DNA from: DASSCW01 sp036556325
Lineage (GTDB): Bacteria; Chloroflexota; Limnocylindria; QHBO01
DNA: 16,804 bases
Direction: 5' to 3'
Assembly (NCBI GenBank): GCA_036556325.1
Contig: DATBJR010000061.1
Location: 1 to 16,804 of the forward strand
Shown in pieces: positions 7,257-15,212 of the stretch. The translations under genes were made by a program, and so were the position numbers. Under the pieces are notes generated by a model that worked only from the letters and a program-made list of their open reading frames with translations, made no database searches and had not been told where the DNA came from. The first letter of the stretch is position 1. The number at the start of each line of letters is the position of its first letter.

Positions 7257-9083
7257 ATGCTCGCCAGGACCGACAGTCGTGCCCGTGCCCTGCTCCTGCT
7301 CCTGGTGGCCGTGCTGGTCGCCGGCGGCATCGGCACACGGCTCGCCTGGTGGCAGATCGTCGAGCGCGACCGTCTCTCCGAGATGGCGCTCGCCCAGCTG
7401 GACCAGACCGAATCCATTCCCGCCGAGCGCGGGGACATTCTCGACGCCTCCGGCGAGCTGCTGGCCACCACGGTCGAGCTGCAGTCGGTCTTCGCCACGC
7501 CGCCCAGCGTGGACGACCCCGCCAGCACCGCCGCCCTGCTGGCCCCGCTGCTCGGCTGGGACGTGCACGACCTGCAGGACACGCTCGCCAGCGATGATCC
7601 CTGGGTCTGGCTCAAGCGCCGGGTTGACCTGAAGACCAGCGACGCGGTGCGCGCGCTGCACCTTCCCGGCATCGGCCTCCTGCCCGAGACGAAGCGGGTG
7701 TACCCGGTGCAGGGCGTGTCGCCGGGCACGACCCTCGGGTCGCAGATCCTGGGCTTCGTGAACGTGGACGGCATCGGCCAGTACGGGATCGAATCGAGCG
7801 AGAACGCGCTCCTCGCCGGCCTCCCCGGCTCGGTGACGGCCCAGCAGGACGTGGCGGGCCGGCAGATCGCGGACTCGGTGTTCCAGCTGAAGGCCCCGGT
7901 CGACGGCTCAAACCTGAAGCTGACGATCGACGCGGGACTGCAGCACCTGCTCGAGTCGGCGATGTGGAACACGTACAAGCGCAACTACGCCAAGGGCGTG
8001 ACCGGGGTGGTGATGGACGTGAACACCGGAGCCGTGCTGGCGCTGGCCACCTTCCCGTCGTATGACGCCAACGACTACTCGAAGCTCGATCCGTCGCTGT
8101 TCACCAATCCTGCCGTCTCACGCCAGTACGAGCCAGGGTCGGTGATGAAGGCGTTCACCATCGCCGCCGCCCTGGACGCCGGCGCCATCACCACCAGGGA
8201 CAAGTTCCGCGACGACAACAACCTGCGGCTCTCCGGCGTCCGGATCCAGAACGCCGACCGCTACTGGTACCCGAATGGCCACGGTCGCATCACCGCTGGA
8301 GACGTGCTGAAGCTGTCGAACAACGTGGGCGCCGCCAAGATCGGCCTGACCCTCGGCGGCCGGGGACTCTACGCGGCGCTGCGCCGCTTCGGCTTCGGCG
8401 AGCCCACCGGCATCGAGATCGCCGGCGAGGCGTCCGGCCGGGTCTGGAACCCGGATGGCCCCAACGGCTCGGGTGAGCTGACCACCGCCCAGAACTCCTT
8501 TGGCCAGGGGCTGGCGGTCACCGCCATGCAGCTGGTCGCCGGCTACGCCGCCATCGGCAACGGGGGACGGCTGGTCACCCCGCACGTGGTGGCGGGCTGG
8601 ACGACTCCGGACGGCAGCTACCACCCCGCCGAGCAGCCGCAGCCGGAACGGATCATGCGGCAGGAGACGGCCGACACGGTCCTGCACCTGCTCACCGACG
8701 CAGTCGACTTCGGCATCGCCCAGCCGGCGTCGATCCCCGGCTATTCCGTGGCCGGCAAGACGGGCACCGCCCAGATTGCCGGACCGATCACCCAGCGGGT
8801 GCGCGTCGGAACCGATGACAGGGGCAAGCCGATCTATAAGAAGGTGACCCGCTTCGGCTACATCAGGAACTGGATCGACTCGAGCTTCATCTCGTTGATG
8901 CCGGCGAGCGATCCGAAGATCGTGACCCTCATTCTCATCCACCGCCCGGCGGTGTGGGGGCTGTACCAGATGGCCCAGCGGCCGGACGACCTGTTCCGCT
9001 CGCTGGCGCCTGACATCCTCAGCTACCTGGCCATCCCGCCCGACCGCAAGAAGCCCCCGGACGGGCAGGTTGCCAGCCGATGA
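7257..9083 (+). CDS. ftsI: Septal peptidoglycan transpeptidase FtsI (PBP2/PBP3, class B PBP)
   Basis: FtsI cross-links peptidoglycan at the division septum in complex with FtsW. The 608-residue protein has an N-terminal membrane helix (about 9-31), a pedestal region with the ERGDILD motif (57-63), and the transpeptidase domain. The three active-site motifs are intact: SVMK with nucleophile S295 and K298, SNN at 354-356, and KTGT at 501-504. The stretch between KTGTAQ and the next conserved segment (IDSSFISLMP) is about 35 residues and charged (506-539), longer than I expect. No PASTA domains follow. GAGGAG at 7244-7249 lies 7 nt before the ATG, supporting this start. Its stop overlaps the murF start (ATGA). 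murE, which usually follows ftsI, is not here. Confidence 0.95.
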   Translation: MLARTDSRARALLLLLVAVLVAGGIGTRLAWWQIVERDRLSEMALAQLDQTESIPAERGDILDASGELLATTVELQSVFATPPSVDDPASTAALLAPLLGWDVHDLQDTLASDDPWVWLKRRVDLKTSDAVRALHLPGIGLLPETKRVYPVQGVSPGTTLGSQILGFVNVDGIGQYGIESSENALLAGLPGSVTAQQDVAGRQIADSVFQLKAPVDGSNLKLTIDAGLQHLLESAMWNTYKRNYAKGVTGVVMDVNTGAVLALATFPSYDANDYSKLDPSLFTNPAVSRQYEPGSVMKAFTIAAALDAGAITTRDKFRDDNNLRLSGVRIQNADRYWYPNGHGRITAGDVLKLSNNVGAAKIGLTLGGRGLYAALRRFGFGEPTGIEIAGEASGRVWNPDGPNGSGELTTAQNSFGQGLAVTAMQLVAGYAAIGNGGRLVTPHVVAGWTTPDGSYHPAEQPQPERIMRQETADTVLHLLTDAVDFGIAQPASIPGYSVAGKTGTAQIAGPITQRVRVGTDDRGKPIYKKVTRFGYIRNWIDSSFISLMPASDPKIVTLILIHRPAVWGLYQMAQRPDDLFRSLAPDILSYLAIPPDRKKPPDGQVASR

Positions 9084-10513
9084 GGCTGCTAGAGTGGGCC
9101 GAACCTGCCGCAGGTAGCCGCGTGCCACCATCGATCTCGCTCGATGATCTCCTGGCCGCCACCGGCGGCCGGCTCCTGGGACCAACGGCGACCACCTCGT
9201 TCGCCGGCGCCGCGGTCGACTCACGCCAGGTCCGCCCGGGCAGCCTGTTCGTGGCGCTGCGCGGCGAGCGGGTCGACGGACATGCCTACGTGGCCGAGGC
9301 CCTGGCCCACGGCGCCACGGTAGCGCTCGTCGAGCGGCCGGTGGACACGGGCGGCCGCGATGCCGCGCTGGTCCGGGTTGCCGACAGCGTGCACGCCCTC
9401 CAGGAGCTGGCCGCCTGGTGGCGCAGCCGCTCTGCCGTGCGCGTGGTCGGGATCACCGGTTCGACGGGCAAGACGCTCGCCAAGGAAATCGTGGCCGACG
9501 TCCTGTCGCGCACTCGGACGGTGCTGCGCAACGAGGGCAACCTCAACTCGGAGACCGGCCTGCCCATGACGCTGCTGGAGCTGGAGCCGCAACACGAGGT
9601 GGCGGTGCTGGAGATGAGCATGTACACCGAGGGCGAGATCGCCCGGCTGGCGGAGATCTCGCGGCCGGAGGTCGGCGTGGTCCTGGCCGTGCATCCCACG
9701 CACCTCGAGCGGGCCGGCAGCATCGAGGCCATTGCCCGCGCCAAGTCGGAGCTTCCCCGGGCCTTGGCGGCCGACGGCCTGGCCGTCCTGAACGCCGATG
9801 ACCCCCGGGTCGCCGCCATGGCGTTGGTGACGGCGGCCGTGGTGCGCACCTACGGGCTCAATGACGGCGCGGAGGTGCGGGCACTGGACGTCGCCTCGCG
9901 CGGCCTGGAGGGCACCGAGTTCACGCTGCGGGCGCCGTGGGGCGAGCGGCGACTGCGCACCGGCATGCCGGGCAGGCACCTCGTCGGCCATGCGCTGGCG
10001 GCGGCGGCCGTGGCCGAGCGCTTCGGGGTGCCGCTCGACGAGGTCGAGGCCGCGCTGGCCGCGGGAAGCCGCGCCGACCATCGCATGGCCGTCACCGAAG
10101 CCGCGTCGGGCGCGATCGTGGTGGACGATTCCTACAACGCCTCGCCCGTGTCCGTGGCGGCGGCGCTCGAGTTTCTGGGCGAGACCCAGGTCAGCGGTGA
10201 CGGCCGGCGCCTGGCCGTGCTGGGCGACATGCTCGAGCTCGGACCGGACGAGGAACGGCTGCATCGCGAGATCGGGACGGCCGCCGCCGGCGTGGTCGAC
10301 GCGCTGCTCGCCGTGGGACCGCGCGGCGCCTGGATCGCCGACGCCGCGCGCGCCGCGGGCCTCTCCCGGATCACCAGCGTCGGTGACGTCGACGAGGCGA
10401 TCGGCGCCGTCGACCGGGCGCTGGGCGCCGGGCCGCGTGATGTCGTCCTGGTCAAGGGCTCGCGCGGGGTGGAGCTTGACCGGCTGGTGGCTGCGCTCGA
10501 GGCGTCCCGGTGA
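9080..10513 (+). CDS. murF: UDP-MurNAc-tripeptide:D-Ala-D-Ala ligase MurF
   Basis: MurF joins D-Ala-D-Ala (made by Ddl, encoded downstream) to UDP-MurNAc-tripeptide in an ATP-dependent cytoplasmic step. The protein has 477 residues. It shows an N-terminal UDP-binding domain (VDSRQVRPGSLFVAL, 46-60), then the Mur ligase P-loop TGSTGKT at 126-132, LEMSMYTEGEI at 177-187, the likely carbamylated lysine K222 in IARAKSEL, NADDPR at 238-243, and VVDDSYNASPVSVAAAL at 347-363. The last motif identifies MurF rather than MurE, and the MurE DNPR motif is absent. The residue after GKT is Leu133, where Thr or Ser is usual. ATG 9080 overlaps the ftsI stop; a GTG at 9122 is an alternative start that would drop 14 residues of weak similarity. 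Confidence 0.93.
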   Translation: MRLLEWAEPAAGSRVPPSISLDDLLAATGGRLLGPTATTSFAGAAVDSRQVRPGSLFVALRGERVDGHAYVAEALAHGATVALVERPVDTGGRDAALVRVADSVHALQELAAWWRSRSAVRVVGITGSTGKTLAKEIVADVLSRTRTVLRNEGNLNSETGLPMTLLELEPQHEVAVLEMSMYTEGEIARLAEISRPEVGVVLAVHPTHLERAGSIEAIARAKSELPRALAADGLAVLNADDPRVAAMALVTAAVVRTYGLNDGAEVRALDVASRGLEGTEFTLRAPWGERRLRTGMPGRHLVGHALAAAAVAERFGVPLDEVEAALAAGSRADHRMAVTEAASGAIVVDDSYNASPVSVAAALEFLGETQVSGDGRRLAVLGDMLELGPDEERLHREIGTAAAGVVDALLAVGPRGAWIADAARAAGLSRITSVGDVDEAIGAVDRALGAGPRDVVLVKGSRGVELDRLVAALEASR

Positions 10514-11493
10514 TCGCCATCGTGGTCGCCCTGCTGCTGGCCTTCAGCGGCATGGTGGTGCTCGGTCCCATCTACATCGGCCTGCTCGAACGACTGGGCT
10601 TCGGCAAGCGCATTCGGACCGACGGGCCGGAGGGGCACCTGGTCAAGGCGGGCACCCCGACCATGGGCGGGATGCTGATGGTGCTGGTGGTGATGTTCCT
10701 GGCCATGGCCATGCGCATCGAGGACTCGGTGACGCTGACGCCGATGCTGGCGCTGGTGGGCGTCGGCATCCTGGGCGCCATCGACGACTACGTGAACGCG
10801 CGGACCGGCGTCGGCATGCACGGGCGCTGGAAGCTGCTGTGGCAGACGGTGGTCGCGCTGCTGGCGGCGTTCTACGTGCAGCGCCACTTCAACATCACCG
10901 TCCTGAACATCCCGTTCGCCGGTGAGCTGGCGGTCGGCGCGGTGCTCTTCGCGCTGTTCATGGCCTTCGTCATCGTGGGCGTCAGCAACGCCGTCAACCT
11001 CACCGACGGGCTCGACGGGCTGGCGGCCGGCGTCCTGATCTTCTCCTTCGTCGCCTACCTGTTCATCGCCCTGACGGACCCGCCGGGCAACCTGGCGCCG
11101 CAGACGAACCTGGCCATCTTCTGCGCGCTGATCGTGGGTGCGCTGATGGGCTTCCTGTGGTTCAACGTCCACCCCGCCCAGATCTTCATGGGCGACTCCG
11201 GCTCGCTGGGCCTTGGCGCGACGCTGGCGGTCGTGGCAACCATGAGCCGCCAGCTGCCGCTGCTGGCGATCATCGGCATCGTGTTCTTCGCGGTGATCAT
11301 GAGCGTGGTGCTGCAGGTCGTCTCGTTCCGCCTGCGTGGCCGGCGCATCTTCCGCATGGCGCCGCTGCAGCATCATTTCGAGCTCATCGGCTGGGCGGAG
11401 GAGAAGATCACGGTGCGCTTCTGGATCGTGGGCGCGCTGGCCGGGCTGCTGGGTTTCAGCGTCTTCCTGGGCAGCACGTTCGGGATGCAGTAG
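10510..11493 (+). CDS. mraY: Phospho-MurNAc-pentapeptide transferase MraY
   Basis: MraY transfers phospho-MurNAc-pentapeptide to undecaprenyl phosphate, making lipid I at the inner face of the membrane. The 327-residue protein is a polytopic membrane protein, about ten hydrophobic segments. The family signatures are all present: GHLVKAGTPTMGG (42-54), the Mg-binding D92-D93 in GAIDDYV, NAVNLTDGLDGLAAG (160-174), HPAQIFMGDSGSLGLG with D229, and MAPLQHHFELIGWAEEKI with the HHF histidines 288-289. The start is GTG 10510, overlapping the murF stop (GTGA); there is no separate ribosome-binding site, so translation is probably coupled. Length is slightly below the 360 of E. coli but normal for Gram-positive-type MraY. 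Confidence 0.97.
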   Translation: MIAIVVALLLAFSGMVVLGPIYIGLLERLGFGKRIRTDGPEGHLVKAGTPTMGGMLMVLVVMFLAMAMRIEDSVTLTPMLALVGVGILGAIDDYVNARTGVGMHGRWKLLWQTVVALLAAFYVQRHFNITVLNIPFAGELAVGAVLFALFMAFVIVGVSNAVNLTDGLDGLAAGVLIFSFVAYLFIALTDPPGNLAPQTNLAIFCALIVGALMGFLWFNVHPAQIFMGDSGSLGLGATLAVVATMSRQLPLLAIIGIVFFAVIMSVVLQVVSFRLRGRRIFRMAPLQHHFELIGWAEEKITVRFWIVGALAGLLGFSVFLGSTFGMQ

Positions 11494-11498
11494 GGCCG

Positions 11499-12908
11499 AT
11501 GCGCACCATGACCGGACCGCCTGCCACCGTCGCCGACCTGGGCGGCCGGCGCGTGCTGGTGCTCGGCCTGGCGCGATCCGGCATGGCCGCCGCCCGCATG
11601 CTGGCCGATGCCGGCGCCGCCGTGACCGTCTACGACCGGCGCTCTGCGGAGGAGCTGGCGGAGGCCATTCGCGCATTGGGTTCGCGCCAGGTGCGGCTGG
11701 CGCTCGGCGCCGAGCCGGCCGTCGTGAGCGACGAGCTGGCCGCCGCGGAGCTGGTGATCACCAGTCCATCGATCTCGGCCCGCTTCCCGACCACCGAGCC
11801 CTGGCTGCGCGAGGCGCTGACGTCGGCGGACGAGGCCGGCACGCCGATTCTCTCCGAGGTCGACCTGTTCCTGCGGCTGACGCCGGCGAAGGTGCTGGCG
11901 GTCACCGGGACCAAGGGCAAGACGACGACGACCGCCCTGATCGGCGCGGCGCTGGAGGCCGCCGGCGTCCCGCACGCGGTCGGCGGGAATATCGGCACGC
12001 CGCTGATCGAGCGGGTCGGTGAGCTGGGGGCCGACGACTGGGCCGTCCTCGAGCTGTCCGAGCTCCAGCTGCCGACCATCTCGCGAGGCGCCGACGTGGC
12101 CGTCTACACCAACATCGGGGCGGACCACCTCGATCGCCACGGCACGGTCGAGGCCTATCGCGAGGTGAAGCGACGGCTGGCGCGGCTCAGCGTGGAGCGC
12201 GGGACGGTCGTGCTCAACGACGACGACGCCGGCTGCCGCGAGCTGGGCATCCTGCTGCACGGCGACGTTCGCCGCTACGGATTCGCCGGGACGGAGCTGG
12301 CAGCCACCGTGGCAGGTGACACGATCCTCCTGGACGGGCAGCCGCTGATGGCCGTCGCGGACGTCCCGCTGCAGGGCAGCCACATGATCAGCAACGTCAT
12401 GGCCGCCGCGCTGGGCGCGGCGCTCGCCGGTGCGGAGCGCGCGGCCATCGCCACCGGCATCCGTGCCTTCCGCGGCGTGCCGCATCGCATGGAGATGCTC
12501 GGCGAACGCGCCGGGGTGCGGTTCGTGAATGACTCGCAGGCCACCATCCCGATGGCCGCCGTCGCCTCGATCGCCGCCTTCGCGCCGGCGCCGGTGGTGC
12601 TCATCGCCGGGGGGCGGGGCAAGGGACTCGATTACGCGGACGTCGCCGATGCCGCCGCCCGGGGTGCGCGCGCCGCCATCCTCATCGGCGAGACCGCCGA
12701 CGAGCTGGAGCGGCTGATCGGCGGTCGGATCCCGGTGCGCCGCGCGGCGAGCATGGACGAGGCCGTGGCCGCCGCGGTGGCCATCGCGCAGCCGGGCGAC
12801 GTCGTCCTCCTGTCTCCGGCAGCGGCCAGCTTCGACATGTTCACCGACTACGCCGCCCGCGGCGACGCGTTCCGCCGGGCGGTGGATGCCCTGGAAACCG
12901 CCGAATGA
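11499..12908 (+). CDS. murD: UDP-MurNAc-L-alanine:D-glutamate ligase MurD
   Basis: MurD adds D-Glu to UDP-MurNAc-L-Ala using ATP. The 469-residue protein has the N-terminal Rossmann-like domain (VLVLGLARSGMAAARML, 19-35), the P-loop TGTKGKTTTT (136-145), GGNIGTPL (162-169), NIGADHLDRHG (205-215), a likely carbamylated K224, GVPHRME, and SPAAASFDMF (439-448). Two signatures deviate: LELSSFQL reads LELSELQL (185-191), and NDSKATN reads NDSQATI (344-350), so a lysine that contacts substrate in E. coli MurD (K319) is Gln. The rest of the fold is well conserved, and the DHLDRHG and ASFDMF motifs point to MurD rather than MurC or MurE. The start is ATG 11499 or ATG 11508; neither has a strong ribosome-binding site. 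The gene lies 5 nt after mraY. Confidence 0.92.
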   Translation: MRTMTGPPATVADLGGRRVLVLGLARSGMAAARMLADAGAAVTVYDRRSAEELAEAIRALGSRQVRLALGAEPAVVSDELAAAELVITSPSISARFPTTEPWLREALTSADEAGTPILSEVDLFLRLTPAKVLAVTGTKGKTTTTALIGAALEAAGVPHAVGGNIGTPLIERVGELGADDWAVLELSELQLPTISRGADVAVYTNIGADHLDRHGTVEAYREVKRRLARLSVERGTVVLNDDDAGCRELGILLHGDVRRYGFAGTELAATVAGDTILLDGQPLMAVADVPLQGSHMISNVMAAALGAALAGAERAAIATGIRAFRGVPHRMEMLGERAGVRFVNDSQATIPMAAVASIAAFAPAPVVLIAGGRGKGLDYADVADAAARGARAAILIGETADELERLIGGRIPVRRAASMDEAVAAAVAIAQPGDVVLLSPAAASFDMFTDYAARGDAFRRAVDALETAE

Positions 12909-14173
12909 GCGGTGCCACGCCCGTCGTGCGCCGCGGGTCGGGCTCGCGCACCGGCAGCGGCGTGCGGCGCGAGCGTCACCACGTGAGCTATGGCCTGCTC
13001 ATCGCCGTGCTGGCGCTGGTCGCCATCGGCGTGGTCATGGTCTATTCCGCCTCCAGCGTGCGCTCCTACCTGGCCAGCAGCGATCCGGCCGCGCAGGGGC
13101 TGCAGCAGGCGGTGTGGGCGGTGCTGGGGCTGGCCGCCATGCTCGTCGCCAGCCGGATGGACTTCCGGCTGCTGCGCTACCTGGCCATCCCGCTGTACCT
13201 GGTGACCATGGTCCTGCTGGTGGCGGTGCTCATTCCGGGCATCGGCACCGAGGCGTTCGGATCGCGCCGCTGGATCGCGATCCCGGCCATCGGCACCTTC
13301 CAGCCGGCCGAGGTCGCCAAGCTGGCCATCTGCATCTACCTGGCTCACTGGCTCGACCGGCAGGGCCGCAGGGCGCACTCGTTCTGGAACGGCTTCCTCC
13401 CGTTCGGCCTGCTGGTTGCGCCGGGCTTCCTGCTCATCGCCCTGGAGCCCGACCTCGGGACGGCCGGCATCTACGCGGCCACCGCCTTCGCGATCTTCTT
13501 CATGGCCGGCGCCAACCTGCTGTACCTGGGCGCGATCGCCTCCGCCGTGGTCGGCGCCGCGGTGCTGATGATCTCGACCACCGCGTACCAGATGGAGCGG
13601 GTGCAGACCTTCCTCGACCCCTTCCGTGACCCGCTCGACAAGGGCTACAACACCATCCAGGGGCTGCTGGCACTGGCGCTGGGCGGCCTGATGGGCCAGG
13701 GCCTGGGCGCCAGCAAGCTGAAGTACATGTACCTCCCGGCGCCGTCGACCGACTTCATCTTCGCCATCATCGGCGAGGAGTGGGGGATCATCGGCACCCT
13801 GACCGTGCTCATCCTGTTCCTGCTGATCGCCTACCACGGGTACCGCACGGCGATCCACGCGCCCGATACCTTCTCCGGCCTGCTGGCAGCGGGGCTCACC
13901 ACCTGGCTGGTGGCCCAGGCCTGCATCAACATGATGGTCGTCACCGCGCTGATGCCGGTCACCGGCATCCCGCTGCCGTTCATCAGCTACGGGGGCTCGG
14001 CCCTCACCATCAACCTCGTGGCGGTCGGCATCCTGCTGTCGATCTCGCGCGAGACCACCCAGACAGGAACTCTGCTCGATGCGCTATCTGGTCTCGGGCG
14101 GCGGGACCGGCGGGCACGTGTACCCCGCGCTGGCCGTCGCGCGGGCGCTGCGCGACGCCCAGCCCGCGCTTGA
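12905..14173 (+). CDS. ftsW: Septal peptidoglycan polymerase FtsW (SEDS family)
   Basis: FtsW polymerises lipid II into glycan strands at the septum, partnered by FtsI. The 422-residue protein has a basic cytoplasmic N-terminus (1-26) and about ten membrane helices. SEDS signatures are clear: GSRRWI (119-124), FQPAEVAKL (132-140), LEPDLGTA (180-187), GLGASKLKYMYLPAPSTDFIFA (in 266-287), GEEWG (290-294) and TGIPLPFISYGGSA (353-366). RodA is excluded mainly by context between murD and murG. The ATG overlaps the murD stop (ATGA). The C-terminal tail after residue 382 is arginine-rich and low in similarity. Its last 31 codons lie within murG in another frame, a 95-nt overlap that is unusually long for this cluster. 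Confidence 0.95.
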   Translation: MSGATPVVRRGSGSRTGSGVRRERHHVSYGLLIAVLALVAIGVVMVYSASSVRSYLASSDPAAQGLQQAVWAVLGLAAMLVASRMDFRLLRYLAIPLYLVTMVLLVAVLIPGIGTEAFGSRRWIAIPAIGTFQPAEVAKLAICIYLAHWLDRQGRRAHSFWNGFLPFGLLVAPGFLLIALEPDLGTAGIYAATAFAIFFMAGANLLYLGAIASAVVGAAVLMISTTAYQMERVQTFLDPFRDPLDKGYNTIQGLLALALGGLMGQGLGASKLKYMYLPAPSTDFIFAIIGEEWGIIGTLTVLILFLLIAYHGYRTAIHAPDTFSGLLAAGLTTWLVAQACINMMVVTALMPVTGIPLPFISYGGSALTINLVAVGILLSISRETTQTGTLLDALSGLGRRDRRARVPRAGRRAGAARRPARA

Positions 14174-15212
14174 GCTCGCCTATGTCGGCGGTGTCCGCGG
14201 GCTGGAGCGACGCATCGTCGCCGGCGCCGGCGACCTGCCGTACCACGAGCTGATGGTGCGCTCGCTGCGCAGCGGCGGCCTGGACGTCCACCTGGTGCTC
14301 GACCCGCTGCGGCTGGGCGCATCCGTGCCGCAGGCGATTGCCCTGCTCGGTCGGCTGCGGCCGCGGGCGATCTTCACCAGTGGCGGGTACCTCGGCATTC
14401 CGCTGGTCCTGGCTGCACGGGCGCGGCGGATCCCGTCGCTGGTCTGGGAGGGCAACGTGGTGCCCGGTCGCGCGACGGCGGCCGTGGGCAGGCTGGCCGA
14501 CCGGGTGGCGGTGTCCTTCGAGCCCACCCTGGCGGCATTCCCAGACCGCTCGTTCGTGTCCGGCACGCCCATCCGTTCCTTCGCCGGCCTCGAGCGCGGC
14601 GTGGCGCGGCGCTCGTTCGGGGTGGGGGAGCAGGAGCGGCTGCTGCTGGTCTTCGGGGGATCCCAGGCGGTTGCCCGCATCACGGCCGCGCTGAAAGCGA
14701 GCCTTGGCGAGCTGGTCTCCGACTGGCGCGTCCTCCATATCTGCGGCGACGACGGCATCGCTGCCGCCGAGTCGGCGCGCCAGGAGCTTCCCGAGCCGAT
14801 GCGGGCGCGGTACCAGCCGGTCCCGTTCCTCTCCGATCGCATGGCCGACGCACTCGTGGCGGCGGACGTCGTCCTCGGGCGGGCCGGGTCGTCGACCTGC
14901 GCCGAGGTCGCCGCGGTGGGGGTGGCGTCGATCCTGGTCCCGTACCCGTTCGCCGGTGAGCACCAGCGCGCCAACGCGGCGTACCTGGCCGACCGCGGCG
15001 CCGCGGTGCTCCTGCCGGACGCCGAGCTGGACGCGGCGCGCCTGCTGGCCGAGGTGCGCCGCCTGCGCGACGACGAGGTCCGGAGCCGCATGGCGGCCAC
15101 GGCCAGGAGCCTTGGCCGCCCGGACGCCGCCGCCAGGATCGCGGCCGACCTGCTGGCGATGGGCGAAGGCCGGCCGCTGCCGTCCCTGGCCGGTGGCGGA
15201 TCGGCATCGTGA
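14079..15212 (+). CDS. murG: Lipid II synthase MurG (GlcNAc transferase)
   Basis: MurG transfers GlcNAc from UDP-GlcNAc to lipid I on the cytoplasmic membrane face, giving lipid II. The 377-residue GT-B protein starts MRYLVSGGGTGGHVYPA with the first glycine-rich loop and its His. Further landmarks are TSGGYLGIP, WEGNVVPG, SGTPIR, the second glycine loop FGGSQAVA, RAGSSTCAEVAAVG and the EHQRANA donor-site motif. Variations from the usual form are EGN for EQN, GGSQAV for GGSQGA, and EHQRANA for HQ..NA with Tyr. ATG 14079 is fixed by the universal N-terminus and by AGGA at 14065-14068, 10 nt upstream, so it starts inside ftsW. The murG stop overlaps the murB start. murC, often next, is absent. 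Confidence 0.95.
   Translation: MRYLVSGGGTGGHVYPALAVARALRDAQPALELAYVGGVRGLERRIVAGAGDLPYHELMVRSLRSGGLDVHLVLDPLRLGASVPQAIALLGRLRPRAIFTSGGYLGIPLVLAARARRIPSLVWEGNVVPGRATAAVGRLADRVAVSFEPTLAAFPDRSFVSGTPIRSFAGLERGVARRSFGVGEQERLLLVFGGSQAVARITAALKASLGELVSDWRVLHICGDDGIAAAESARQELPEPMRARYQPVPFLSDRMADALVAADVVLGRAGSSTCAEVAAVGVASILVPYPFAGEHQRANAAYLADRGAAVLLPDAELDAARLLAEVRRLRDDEVRSRMAATARSLGRPDAAARIAADLLAMGEGRPLPSLAGGGSAS

Noticed and set aside
10132..11676. 514-codon minus-strand open frame opposite murF, mraY and murD
   Set aside because: Its product is low-complexity (His, Gln, Asp, Arg rich) and lies antisense to highly conserved genes. It is the usual antisense shadow of GC-rich coding DNA.
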